A stretch of 64,000 nt of DNA from Sphingomonas endophytica (GTDB lineage Bacteria > Pseudomonadota > Alphaproteobacteria > Sphingomonadales > Sphingomonadaceae), in assembly GCF_014199415.1 (NCBI RefSeq), contig NZ_JACIJN010000007.1, positions 124,001 to 188,000 on the forward strand, given 5' to 3'. The stretch's first letter is position 1, and every line of letters begins with the position of its first letter. A model generated the notes under the pieces. That model did no database searches. It saw nothing but the letters and a program-made list of their open reading frames with translations, and was not told where the DNA came from. Positions 26,119 through 34,716 of this stretch are shown here, piece after piece. Both the position numbers and the translations under genes were made by a program.

Positions 26119-27117
26119 ATGGCAACGCTCGGCGACTGGCTCGAACCGCACCCGCACGGGCTGTACGTGCGCCCCGCCGATGCGTGGGTCGACCCGTCGA
26201 TCCCGGTCGCGCGCGCGCTCGTCACCCACGGCCACGCCGATCATGCGCGCGGCGGGCATGGCGAGGTGTGGGCGACCCCCGAAACGCTCGCGATCATGGA
26301 CGCGCGCTATGGCGAGCAGGTCGGTCGCCCGGTCGCCTATGGCGAGAGCATCCGGCTCGGCGACGTCGAAATCGGCTTCGTCCCCGCCGGGCATGTGCTC
26401 GGCTCGGCGCAGATCGTGCTCGATCATCGTGGCGAGCGCGTGGTGGCGTCGGGCGATTACAAGCGCCGCGCCGACCCGACCTGCATCCCGTTCGAGCCGG
26501 TCAAATGCGACGTGTTCATTACCGAGGCGACCTTCGGCCTGCCGGTGTTCCGCCATCCCGACACCGGCGACGAGATCGACAAGTTGATCGCGCGGCTCCA
26601 CGCCAATCCCGAGCGCTGCATCGTCGTCGGCGCCTATGCGCTCGGCAAGGCACAGCGCGTGATCGCCGAGCTGCGCGTCCGGGGGCACACCGCGCCGATC
26701 TATATTCATGGTGCGCTCCAGCGGCTGTGCGACCTGTATGCGGCGCATGGCGTCCCGCTTGGCGAGCTGCGCCCGGCGACCGGCGTCGCGAAGGCGGAGA
26801 TGGCGGGGCATATCGTGATGTGCCCGCCCTCGGCGCTCAACGACCGCTGGTCGCGGCGGCTGCCCGATCCGATCACCGCGATGGCGAGCGGCTGGATGCG
26901 GGTGCGGCAACGCGCGCGGCAGAAGAACGTCGAGTTGCCGCTGATCCTGTCCGACCATGCCGACTGGGACGAACTCACCGAGACGCTGAGCGAGATCTCG
27001 CCGCGCGAGGTGTGGGTGACGCATGGGCGCGAGGAGGCGCTGGTCCATTGGTGCATGACCCGGCAGATCAAGGCGCGCGCGCTCGCGCTGGTCGGGTTCG
27101 AGGATGAGGACGACTAG
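26119..27117 (+). CDS. ligase-associated DNA damage response exonuclease
   Basis: A 332-aa metallo-beta-lactamase/beta-CASP nuclease. The metal-binding motif THGHADHARGGH is near residue 35, followed by GHVLGSAQ near 94, ASGDYKRR near 112, TEATFG near 135 and a C-terminal LSDHADWDELT near 276, all of the SNM1/CPSF-type exonuclease class. In sphingomonads this protein is named for its association with an ATP-dependent DNA ligase. It is divergent from the 60-aa membrane protein. Its stop is followed by repeat R1 copy 2. Confidence 0.88.
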   Translation: MATLGDWLEPHPHGLYVRPADAWVDPSIPVARALVTHGHADHARGGHGEVWATPETLAIMDARYGEQVGRPVAYGESIRLGDVEIGFVPAGHVLGSAQIVLDHRGERVVASGDYKRRADPTCIPFEPVKCDVFITEATFGLPVFRHPDTGDEIDKLIARLHANPERCIVVGAYALGKAQRVIAELRVRGHTAPIYIHGALQRLCDLYAAHGVPLGELRPATGVAKAEMAGHIVMCPPSALNDRWSRRLPDPITAMASGWMRVRQRARQKNVELPLILSDHADWDELTETLSEISPREVWVTHGREEALVHWCMTRQIKARALALVGFEDEDD

Positions 27118-27126
27118 CCCCACATC

Positions 27127-27220
27127 CGTCATTCCCGCGCAGGCGGGAATCCAGAACCTCTGACGTCGCGAGCCTTGCGAAGACCTGCGCGTCTGGATTC
27201 CCGCCTCCGCGGGAATGACG
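27127..27220. repeat. palindromic repeat R1, copy 2
   Basis: A 94-bp R1 element in the same internal orientation as copy 1. It lies between the exonuclease stop and the S10 peptidase start. Confidence 0.85.
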
Positions 27221-27303
27221 CATAGGCAAGACACGACAACCGCTTGCATCGTTTCCATTGCGACGATTACACCAGCATCCCTGACCTATAAGGGGATCGC
27301 CTG

Positions 27304-28929
27304 ATGCGCTTCGGATACGCCGCCCTCCTGCTCGCCGCCGCGACGATGCCGGCGCTGGCGCAGGACAAGGACAAGCGGCCGGCCAAGAGCAACGCCGAGA
27401 TGCAGAAGGAGGAGGCCGACGCCGCCACCGCCAACGCCCCGGTCGAGGAACGCGAGGAGCGCTCAAAGGGCGCGGTGACGGTCGCGGGAAAGCGGCTCGG
27501 CTATACCGCCACGGCGGGCACGCTGACGATCCGCGACATCGAGGGCAAGCCGACCGCATCGATGTTCTACACCGCCTATACGCTCGACGGCACCAAGCCG
27601 GGCACGAAGCGGCCGATCACCTATTTCTACAACGGCGGGCCGGGCAGCCCGACCTTCTGGCTGCACATGGGCTCGTTCGCGCCGGTGCGGCTCCAGACCG
27701 GCAGCCCCGAGTTCATCCGCCCCGCGCCCTATGATTTCGGCCCGAATCCCTACACGTTGCTCGACAAGACCGACATGGTGTTCCTCGACGCGATCGGCGC
27801 GGGCTATTCGCGCCCGCTCGGCGATGCCAAGCCGGCGGACTTCTACGGCACCGACGAGGATGCCGATGCCTTCGCCAAGGCGATCCTGCGCTATTCGACC
27901 AAATACGGTCGATGGAATTCGCCGAAGTTCATCTTCGGCGAGAGCTACGGCACGTTGCGCTCCGGCGCACTCGCCTATCAGCTTCAGGACCGCGGCATGG
28001 CGCTCAACGGCGTGGTGCTGCTCAGCTCGATCATGAACTACGGCTATCGCCAGCCGGGGCTCGATCAGGTCTATCTCAATTATCTGCCGAGCTACGCCGC
28101 GACCGCCTGGTACCACAACCGGCTTCCCAATCGCCCGGCGGACGTCGCGACGGTGGTGCAGCAGGCGCGCGACTTCGCGGTCGGCCCGTATATGTCGGCA
28201 CTCGCCAAGGGACAGAACATCACCCCCGCCGAACGCGACAGTGTTGCCCGGCGCATGAGCGAGCTGACCGGCCTGTCGCCCGACTTCCTGATCCGCAGCA
28301 ACCTGCGCGTCGATCTGCCGCGCTTCCAGAAGGAGCTGCTGCGCGGCTCGCGCCAGACGGTCGGCCGCTTCGACTCGCGCTATGTCGGGGTCGACAGCGA
28401 CGCGGCGGGCGAGCGCCCCGAAAGCGACGTGTCCTCCGACGCGATCTCGGGCGCGTTCATCGCCACGTTCAACGATTATGCGACCCACACGCTCGGCTAC
28501 AAGACCGACATGCCGTACCGGCTGTCGGCGCGCGACGCGAAGGGGTGGACGTGGAACTGGAAGCACGACTCGCCGCTGCGCGGGGGCGGGCAGCAGAACA
28601 ACCCCAACACCGCGGTCGATCTGGCGGCGGCGATGCGCGGCAATCCCTATCTGCAGGTGCTGTCGATGAACGGCTGGTACGACATGGCGACGCCGTTCTT
28701 CGGCACCGAAAACGACCTCGGGCACATGATGCTCGAGCCGGCGCAGCAGCGGAATCTCTCCTTCACTTACTATCCGGCGGGGCACATGACCTATCTCAAT
28801 CCCGATGCGCTCGTGGCGATGAAGCGCGATCTTTCGGCATGGTATGACCGCGCGCTGGCGGTGGCGCGATCCGACGCGCCACCGGTCCCGCCGACGACCG
28901 CCGCCGCGACCGGGCAGGGGCCGAACTGA
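27304..28929 (+). CDS. S10 family serine carboxypeptidase-like protein
   Basis: A 541-aa exported peptidase. Signal peptide residues 1-20 (ALLLAAATMPALAQ). The oxyanion-hole segment is YFYNGGPGSP near residue 104, the nucleophile Ser is in FGESYGTLRS near 213, the Asp is in GWYDMATPF near 459, and the His is in PAGHMTYL near 496. S10 carboxypeptidases are mostly eukaryotic but this form is frequent in Sphingomonadales and Xanthomonadales. It overlaps the DUF885 gene by one base (TGATG), suggesting a two-gene operon for peptide breakdown in the periplasm. Confidence 0.9.
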   Translation: MRFGYAALLLAAATMPALAQDKDKRPAKSNAEMQKEEADAATANAPVEEREERSKGAVTVAGKRLGYTATAGTLTIRDIEGKPTASMFYTAYTLDGTKPGTKRPITYFYNGGPGSPTFWLHMGSFAPVRLQTGSPEFIRPAPYDFGPNPYTLLDKTDMVFLDAIGAGYSRPLGDAKPADFYGTDEDADAFAKAILRYSTKYGRWNSPKFIFGESYGTLRSGALAYQLQDRGMALNGVVLLSSIMNYGYRQPGLDQVYLNYLPSYAATAWYHNRLPNRPADVATVVQQARDFAVGPYMSALAKGQNITPAERDSVARRMSELTGLSPDFLIRSNLRVDLPRFQKELLRGSRQTVGRFDSRYVGVDSDAAGERPESDVSSDAISGAFIATFNDYATHTLGYKTDMPYRLSARDAKGWTWNWKHDSPLRGGGQQNNPNTAVDLAAAMRGNPYLQVLSMNGWYDMATPFFGTENDLGHMMLEPAQQRNLSFTYYPAGHMTYLNPDALVAMKRDLSAWYDRALAVARSDAPPVPPTTAAATGQGPN

Positions 28930-30722
28930 TGCGCGCGCTGCTTCTCGCGCTCGCCGCCCCCGCCGCGATCGCTGCGCAGGCGCCCGCCACTTCGACTGCG
29001 GCGGAGGATGCGCGGCTGACCGCTTTCCTCGACCGTGCCTTCGATGCCCGCGTCGCGCTCAGCCCGGAGGCGCAGACCAGCCTCGGGCTCAAGACCAATT
29101 ACGACAAGCTCGACGACAATACCGACGCCGCCGCGATCCGCGAACGTGACCTCTCCGAGCGGCAGTTGCGCGAGATGCGCGCCAGCTTCTCGCCCGCCAG
29201 GCTGGGGTCGGCCGGCAAGCTGAGCTACCGTCTGTTCGAGGATCAGGTCGAGCGCGCGCGCGACAGCTTCCGCTTCCGCAAGTGGCGTTATCCGGTGTCG
29301 ACCAACGGCAGCCCCATGGGCGAGGTACCGGCATTCCTCATCAACAACCACCGCGTCGACACCGTCGCCGACGCCGACGCCTATGTCGCCCGCATCCGCG
29401 ATTCGGAGCGGGTGATGCGCGAAACCGCCGCGTTGATGCGCGAGCAGGCGAAGATGGGGATCGTCCCCCTCAAGATGACCTATGCGCCGGTGCGGGCCGA
29501 CGCCCGCAAGGTGCTGACCGGCGCCCCGTTCACTGCCGGGGCGGATTCGGCGCTGATGGCCGATTTTCGCAAAAAGGTGACCGCGCTCAAGGCGTCCGAT
29601 GCGGACAAGCAGCGGCTGCTCGCGGCGGCGGCGGCGGCGATGACCGGGCCGATGAAGCGCGGCTACGAGCTGATGTTCACGACGCTCGACGCGCTCGAAT
29701 CGCAGTCGACCGGCAATTGGGGCGCATGGAAGCTGCCGCAGGGCGCGGCCTATTATGCGGTCCGGCTGCGCGATTCGACGACCACCAACCTGACCGCCGA
29801 CCAGATCCACGACCTCGGGCTGCGGCAGGTCGCCGCGATCCGCAAGGAGATGGAGGCGGTAAAGACGCGCGTCGGCTTCAACGGCACGCTCGAACAATTC
29901 TTCGAGGTGGTGCGCACCGATCCGCGCTTCAAATATCCCAACACCGAGGCGGGACGCGAGGCGTATCTGGGCGACGCGCGCAGCTTCGTCGCGCAGATGA
30001 TGACCGCCGCCCCGCAATGGTTCGAGCGACTGCCCAAGGCGAAGCTGGAGGTGCGCGCGGTCGAGAAATGGCGCGAGGGCACCGCCTCGACCGCCTTCTA
30101 CAACCGTCCCGCGCCGGACGGCTCGCGGCCGGGGATCTTCTACGTCAACCTCGTCGACATGAACCAGACGCAGAAGATACAGCTCGACGCGATCGCCGCC
30201 CACGAGGCCGCGCCGGGGCACCATTTCCAGATCGCGCGCGCGATGGAGCTGGAAGGTCTGCCCAAGTTCCGGGCGTTCGGTGGCTACGGCGCCTATGTCG
30301 AGGGCTGGGGGCTGTACAGCGAGCGGCTCGCCAAGGAGATGGGGGCGTACAAGGACCCCTATGCCGAGTTCGGGATGCTCTCGAACCAGGTGTGGCGCGC
30401 GATCCGGCTGGTGGTCGACACCGGCGTGCATTCCAAGCGCTGGACCCGCGAACAGGCGGTGGCGTACTTCCGCGCGAACAGCTCGGTCAGCGACACCGAC
30501 ATCGCGCGCGAGGTCGATCGCTATTTCAACTGGCCGGGGCAGGCGACCAGCTACATGGTCGGCCAGCTCAAGATCGCCGAGCTGCGCGCCAAGGCCGAGC
30601 GCGAGCTGGGTCCGAAGTTCGACATCCGCAGCTTCCACGAGGCGGTACTGGGGCAGGGCGCGCTGCCGCTCGACGTGCTCGAGGAGCAGGTCGACGCGTA
30701 TATCGCGGCGAAGAAGGCGTGA
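28929..30722 (+). CDS. DUF885 family putative metallopeptidase
   Basis: A 597-aa exported protein (signal residues 1-18). The zinc-binding motif HEAAPGHHFQ is near residue 427, the DUF885 signature, with a downstream GGYGAYVEGWGLYSERLA segment supplying the third ligand Glu region. DUF885 proteins are related to carboxypeptidase-like M32/M3 peptidases but substrates are poorly known. It is translationally coupled to the S10 carboxypeptidase, so both probably act in the same peptide-degrading pathway. Confidence 0.88.
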   Translation: MRALLLALAAPAAIAAQAPATSTAAEDARLTAFLDRAFDARVALSPEAQTSLGLKTNYDKLDDNTDAAAIRERDLSERQLREMRASFSPARLGSAGKLSYRLFEDQVERARDSFRFRKWRYPVSTNGSPMGEVPAFLINNHRVDTVADADAYVARIRDSERVMRETAALMREQAKMGIVPLKMTYAPVRADARKVLTGAPFTAGADSALMADFRKKVTALKASDADKQRLLAAAAAAMTGPMKRGYELMFTTLDALESQSTGNWGAWKLPQGAAYYAVRLRDSTTTNLTADQIHDLGLRQVAAIRKEMEAVKTRVGFNGTLEQFFEVVRTDPRFKYPNTEAGREAYLGDARSFVAQMMTAAPQWFERLPKAKLEVRAVEKWREGTASTAFYNRPAPDGSRPGIFYVNLVDMNQTQKIQLDAIAAHEAAPGHHFQIARAMELEGLPKFRAFGGYGAYVEGWGLYSERLAKEMGAYKDPYAEFGMLSNQVWRAIRLVVDTGVHSKRWTREQAVAYFRANSSVSDTDIAREVDRYFNWPGQATSYMVGQLKIAELRAKAERELGPKFDIRSFHEAVLGQGALPLDVLEEQVDAYIAAKKA

Positions 30723-30727
30723 CCGCC

Positions 30728-30804
30728 CGTCATTGCAAGCGGAGCGAAGCAATCCAGGGCGTCCTGATCCGGCCCTTGATTGCGTCGCTATGCTCGCAAT
30801 GACG
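30728..30804. repeat. palindromic repeat R2, copy a
   Basis: A 77-bp element: GTCATTGCAAGCGGAGCGAA, then AATCCAGGGCGTCCTGATCCGG, then the inverse ending GCTCGCAATGACG. It lies just after the DUF885 stop. Other R2 copies are at 56381 and 63118. Confidence 0.82.
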
Positions 30805-30835
30805 ATGGAGGGGCAAGTTCACCCCGTCACATACC

Positions 30836-30928
30836 CGTGACCCCGGCGAAGGACGGGGGCCAGTTGGGGACGTTGCCGTACTTCAATGCAGCGCCCGCCA
30901 CTGGACCCCGGCCTTCGCCGGGGTGAGC
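30836..30928. repeat. palindromic repeat R4
   Basis: A 93-bp inverted-repeat element with ends CGTGACCCCGGCGAAGGACG and its counterpart CCGGCCTTCGCCGGGGTGAG. It is unique in the window. It fills the gap between the convergent DUF885 and rlmE genes together with R2. Confidence 0.75.
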
Positions 30929-30936
30929 GACCGGCG

Positions 30937-31614
30937 CTACTCCTCGCTCGCCGCAACCCGCCCCTTGAAGCCCTGCGCGACCACGAACCACTCGACAGAG
31001 CCCTTGCGGCTCGCCGGCGGCTTGGCGTGCTTCACCGTCGTGAAGTTGCGCTTCATCTCCGCCACCAACGACGAATCAGCCCCGCCCGCGAACACCTTCG
31101 ACACGAACGTGCCGCCCGGCCGCAGCACGTCGATCGCGAACGCCAGCGCAGTCTCGACCAGCGCCATCGTCCGCAGCGCATCGGTCTGCGGATGGCCGAC
31201 GGTGTTCGCCGCCATGTCCGACATCACCAGATCGGGCGCGCCGCCGAGTGCCTCCATCAGCTTGCCCGGCGCGTGATCGTCCATGAAGTCCATCTCGAAG
31301 ATCGTCACGCCGTCGATCGGATCGACGGGCAACAGGTCGATCCCGACGATCGCCGCGCCCGGCGAGACGCGCCGCACCACCTGGCTCCACCCGCCCGGCG
31401 CGATCCCGAGATCGACGACGCGTTTCACGCCCTTGAGCAACCCGAACCGCTCGTCGAGTTCGATCAACTTATAGGCCGCGCGGCTGCGATAGCCCTCGGC
31501 CTTGGCGCGACGGACGTAGGGATCGTTGAGCTGCCGCTCCAGCCAGCGCGTCGATTGCGCGGTACGGCGCTTGGCGGTCTTGACCCGCTGCCGCCCGACT
31601 CCGGCCCCCCTCAT
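30937..31614 (-). CDS. rlmE: 23S rRNA (uridine2552-2'-O)-methyltransferase
   Basis: A 225-aa RlmE (FtsJ/RrmJ), which methylates U2552 of 23S rRNA. The SAM loop is VVDLGIAPGGWSQVV near residue 65. Catalytic Lys/Asp/Lys/Glu positions appear in SRAAYKL, SDMAANT, FVSKVF and SVEWFVV. The N-terminus has a basic extension (RVKTAKRRTAQ). ATG 31614 overlaps the ppx stop (ATGA), so the two are translated together. Confidence 0.92.
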   Translation of the reverse strand: MRGAGVGRQRVKTAKRRTAQSTRWLERQLNDPYVRRAKAEGYRSRAAYKLIELDERFGLLKGVKRVVDLGIAPGGWSQVVRRVSPGAAIVGIDLLPVDPIDGVTIFEMDFMDDHAPGKLMEALGGAPDLVMSDMAANTVGHPQTDALRTMALVETALAFAIDVLRPGGTFVSKVFAGGADSSLVAEMKRNFTTVKHAKPPASRKGSVEWFVVAQGFKGRVAASEE

Positions 31615-32648
31615 GCCCCTGTCTCCATCAGCCGGCGCAGGATGCCTTCGCGGATTCCGCGGTCCGCGACCCCCAGCCGCTCGGCGGGCCACAGGTCCAA
31701 TATGCCTTCGAGGACCGCACAGCCCGCGACGACCAGATCGGCGCGCTCGCGCCCGATGCACGGCAATTTGGCGCGTTCGGCGAGCGACATGCCGGCCAGT
31801 TCCTGACTGATCGTGCGCATCGCCGCGGCGGGCGCGATCAGTCCGTCGACCTGCGAACGATCGTAGCGTTCGAGTCCGAGATGCACGCTGGCGAGCGTCG
31901 TGACGGTCCCGGACGTGCCGAGCAGCCGCGGCACGCCGCCCGGCCGCGGCAATCGTGCCGCGAACGGCGCGAAGCTCTCCGCGACCAGCGTCCGCATCCT
32001 TTTGTAGGCGCGCGCGCGCTCCTCGGCGGTGTTGCCGCCGCCGGCGCTCTCGGTCAGCGACACCACACCCCATGGCGCGCTATGCCAGTCGCGGACGCGC
32101 GGCACGGTGGTGTCGGCATCGACCAGCACCAATTCGGTCGAGCCGCCGCCGATGTCGAACACCAGCGCCGGGCCGCTGCCGGGTTCGAGCAACGCATGGC
32201 AGCCGAGCACCGCCAGCCGCGCCTCTTCCTCGGCGGAGATGATGTCGAGATGGATGCCGGTTTCCTCCAGCACGCGCGCGATGAACGGCGCGCCGTTGCT
32301 CGCGCGGCGGCACGCCTCGGTCGCGACCGAGCGCGCCAGCGTGACGTTGCGCCGCTTCAACTTGTCGGCGCAGACGCGCAGCGCCGCGATCGTCCGCTCG
32401 ATCGCGGCATCGGACAGCGCGCCGCTATGCGCGAGTCCCTCGCCGAGCCGGACGATTCGCGAAAAGGCGTCGACCACCGCGAAGCCGTCGCCCTGCGGGC
32501 GTGCGATCAGCAGGCGACAATTGTTGGTGCCGAGATCGAGCGCGGCATAATGCCGCGCCGCGCCGCGCATATGGCGCGGCTGGGGTCGTGCCGAACGGGC
32601 AGGGCTCGGGGCCTGCCGGCGCGGCAATTGGGCGGGAAAATCCACCAT
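31611..32648 (-). CDS. ppx: Ppx/GppA family exopolyphosphatase
   Basis: A 345-aa Ppx/GppA phosphatase that acts on polyphosphate or pppGpp. The first phosphate motif is YAALDLGTNNCRLLIA near residue 33 and the second FDIGGGSTELVLVD near 162. It is shorter than the E. coli two-domain Ppx (513 aa), as usual in alphaproteobacteria. I chose ATG 32648; ATG 32690 and ATG 32570 are alternatives. Polyphosphatase versus guanosine pentaphosphatase cannot be told. Confidence 0.88.
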   Translation of the reverse strand: MVDFPAQLPRRQAPSPARSARPQPRHMRGAARHYAALDLGTNNCRLLIARPQGDGFAVVDAFSRIVRLGEGLAHSGALSDAAIERTIAALRVCADKLKRRNVTLARSVATEACRRASNGAPFIARVLEETGIHLDIISAEEEARLAVLGCHALLEPGSGPALVFDIGGGSTELVLVDADTTVPRVRDWHSAPWGVVSLTESAGGGNTAEERARAYKRMRTLVAESFAPFAARLPRPGGVPRLLGTSGTVTTLASVHLGLERYDRSQVDGLIAPAAAMRTISQELAGMSLAERAKLPCIGRERADLVVAGCAVLEGILDLWPAERLGVADRGIREGILRRLMETGA

Positions 32649-32751
32649 TGCCGTCAACTTTCTTACATCTGCCGGACCGGGACCACCCATGCGATCCCCC
32701 GGTGCTTGACCCTGAAGCTACACAGTCGCGCCAGATGGGGCAAGCTAGGCG

Positions 32752-32778
32752 TTGACACCGCCATCGCACGCTTATAGA
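32752..32778 (+). promoter_or_regulatory. predicted promoter of tRNA-Gln
   Basis: TTGACA at 32752-32757 and TATAGA at 32773-32778, separated by 15 bp, just upstream of the tRNA at 32793. The spacing is short but both hexamers match the housekeeping consensus well. Confidence 0.5.
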
Positions 32779-32792
32779 CGCACCCCCGCTGT

Positions 32793-32866
32793 TGCCCGAT
32801 CCTCTAATGGTAAGAGAGCGGACTCTGACTCCGTCAATCAAGGTTCGAGTCCTTGTCGGGCATCCA
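32793..32866 (+). tRNA. tRNA-Gln (anticodon CUG), CCA encoded
   Basis: A complete cloverleaf of 74 nt: acceptor TGCCCGA/TCGGGCA, D arm with AATGGTA loop, anticodon stem GCGGA/TCCGT around loop CTCTGAC (anticodon CUG, codon CAG), T arm CAAGG/CCTTG with TTCGAGT loop, then T and encoded CCA. The layout matches alphaproteobacterial glutamine tRNAs. Confidence 0.95.
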
Positions 32867-32922
32867 GCTTTTCCCCACACACCGTTGGTCCTGGTCGTCT
32901 AAAGCGCTGATCGCGCTTGCGA

Positions 32923-32936
32923 TGATAGCGCTACCG
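32923..32936. promoter_or_regulatory. xyl-box-like LacI-family operator upstream of the GH43 gene
   Basis: TGATAGCGCTACCG contains the perfect core TAGCGCTA and closely matches the XylR operator TGGTAGCGCTAACA described for Xanthomonas and the related Caulobacter xylose operator. It lies 32-46 nt before the GTG start of the GH43 glycosidase. Another AGCGCT core lies at 32903-32908. No LacI regulator is in the window. Confidence 0.65.
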
Positions 32937-32968
32937 TTTACCTTGCCCGCAAAACGAGGGAGAGGTTC

Positions 32969-34630
32969 GTGAGCATCATCGGCCAGGGAAGGGCGCTGCT
33001 GTGCGGCGTCGCGATCGGGGTTGTGGCGGTTGCCGGTACGGCGACGGCGCAGGTCGCGCGATTCGAGCGCTTTCGCTACGACGGCAAGGCGCAGGAGCGC
33101 ATCACTGTCAGGCCGGGCTTCTATCGCAACCCGATCCTGTCCGGCTATTATCCCGATCCATCGGTGACGCGCGTCGGCGACGACTATTATCTCGTCAATT
33201 CGTCGTTCGCGCATTTTCCGGGACTGCCGGTGTTCCGGTCAAAGGATCTCGTGAACTGGACGCAGATCGGCAACGCGATCGACCGGCCCGAACAGCTCGA
33301 CTACACCGGGCGGCGCGTGTCGCAGGCGGTGTTCGCGCCCGATATCTCGTTCCACAACGGCACCTTCTACATTGCCAACACCTGCGTCGAGTGTGGCGGC
33401 AATTTCGTCATCACCGCCACGGACCCGGCCGGCCCATGGTCGCAGCCGATCTGGTTGCCGTTCGAGGGGATCGACCCGTCGCTCTATTGGGAGGGCGACC
33501 GCGCGTTCATCGTCAATAATCGCGCGCCCGCCGAGCCGCCGCGCTACGACGGGCACCGCGCGATCTGGGTGCAGGAATATGACTGGCGTGCCGGCAAGAT
33601 GGTCGGCGAGAGCACCCAGCTCATCAACGGCGGGGTCGATCTGGCGAAGAAGCCGGTGTGGATCGAAGGGCCGCATGTGCTCCGCAAGCAGGGCTGGTAT
33701 TATCTCACCGCCGCCGAGGGCGGGACGAGCGACAACCACTCGCAGGTCGTGTTCCGCTCGCGCAGCCTGCGCGGGCCGTTCGTGCCCTATGCCGGTAACC
33801 CAATCCTGACGCAGCGCGACCTGCCGCCGGGCCGTGCGCATCCCGTCACCTCGGCCGGGCACGCTAAACTGGTGCAGACGCAGAACGGCGATTGGTGGGC
33901 GACCTTCCTCGCCACGCGTCCCTATGCCGACGGGCTCTACAATATCGGGCGTGAGACGTTCCTGCTGCCGGTGACGTGGCAGGACGGCTGGCCGCACATC
34001 CTCGCGCGCGGCGTACCGATCCCGTTCACCGCGCCGCGCCCGAAGCTGCCTGCGGGCGCGAAGCCGACGCTGCCGACCAGCGGCAATTTCGGTTATTCGG
34101 ACAATTTTGCCGGCACCCGGCTGGCGATGCAGTGGATCGGCATCCGCACGCCGAAACGGCCCTTTCACCGCGTCGCGGGCGGGATGCTCGAACTGCAGCC
34201 CGGCGCGCGCTTCGGCGACCTGAACGGCGTGCCGTCGTTCGTCGGGCGGCGGCAACAGCATCATGTCGCCACCGTCTCGGTGACGATGCGCTACCAGCCC
34301 GGCAAGGACGGCGCGCGCGCCGGGCTGGCGGCGGTGCAGAACGATCGCTCGCTGCTGCTGTTCGGGGTGACGCGCGTCCAGGGCAAGCCGGTGATCGCGC
34401 TGTGGACGCGCGCCGGGGCGGACGGCGACACCCTCGTCGCCAGCGCGCCGATCGACGCTGCGAAGCCGGTCACGCTGACGCTGCGCGCGGACGGCGGGAA
34501 GATGGGGTTCGACTATGCGGTGGGCGGGCGACGACGGACGCTGCGTGACGGGGTCGATGGGCGCTTTCTCAGCACCACGCGCGCGGGCGGTTTCGTCGGT
34601 ACGGTGATCGGGCCGTTCGACGAGTCCTGA
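32969..34630 (+). CDS. glycoside hydrolase family 43 protein (beta-xylosidase/arabinofuranosidase type), exported
   Basis: A 553-aa GH43 enzyme. Signal peptide ends near residue 27 (GTATAQ). The five-bladed catalytic domain has the base Asp in GYYPDPS near 62, the pKa-tuning Asp in GIDPSLYW near 168 and the acid Glu in WIEGPHVL near 231. A C-terminal beta-sandwich (from about residue 370, NFGYSDNFAGT) matches the accessory domain of xylan-active GH43. The GTG start follows GAGGGAGAGG. It stands alone, with no transporter or kinase beside it, but a xyl-box-like operator upstream suggests pentose control. Confidence 0.85.
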   Translation: MSIIGQGRALLCGVAIGVVAVAGTATAQVARFERFRYDGKAQERITVRPGFYRNPILSGYYPDPSVTRVGDDYYLVNSSFAHFPGLPVFRSKDLVNWTQIGNAIDRPEQLDYTGRRVSQAVFAPDISFHNGTFYIANTCVECGGNFVITATDPAGPWSQPIWLPFEGIDPSLYWEGDRAFIVNNRAPAEPPRYDGHRAIWVQEYDWRAGKMVGESTQLINGGVDLAKKPVWIEGPHVLRKQGWYYLTAAEGGTSDNHSQVVFRSRSLRGPFVPYAGNPILTQRDLPPGRAHPVTSAGHAKLVQTQNGDWWATFLATRPYADGLYNIGRETFLLPVTWQDGWPHILARGVPIPFTAPRPKLPAGAKPTLPTSGNFGYSDNFAGTRLAMQWIGIRTPKRPFHRVAGGMLELQPGARFGDLNGVPSFVGRRQQHHVATVSVTMRYQPGKDGARAGLAAVQNDRSLLLFGVTRVQGKPVIALWTRAGADGDTLVASAPIDAAKPVTLTLRADGGKMGFDYAVGGRRRTLRDGVDGRFLSTTRAGGFVGTVIGPFDES

Positions 34631-34716
34631 GCAGCCCAGCTTGGGGGGACCGGGCCTGCTTCTTTCAACACCCAGAAAAATGATGGGATATGCTGCGCGC
34701 CGAACGAGGAGCGCGC

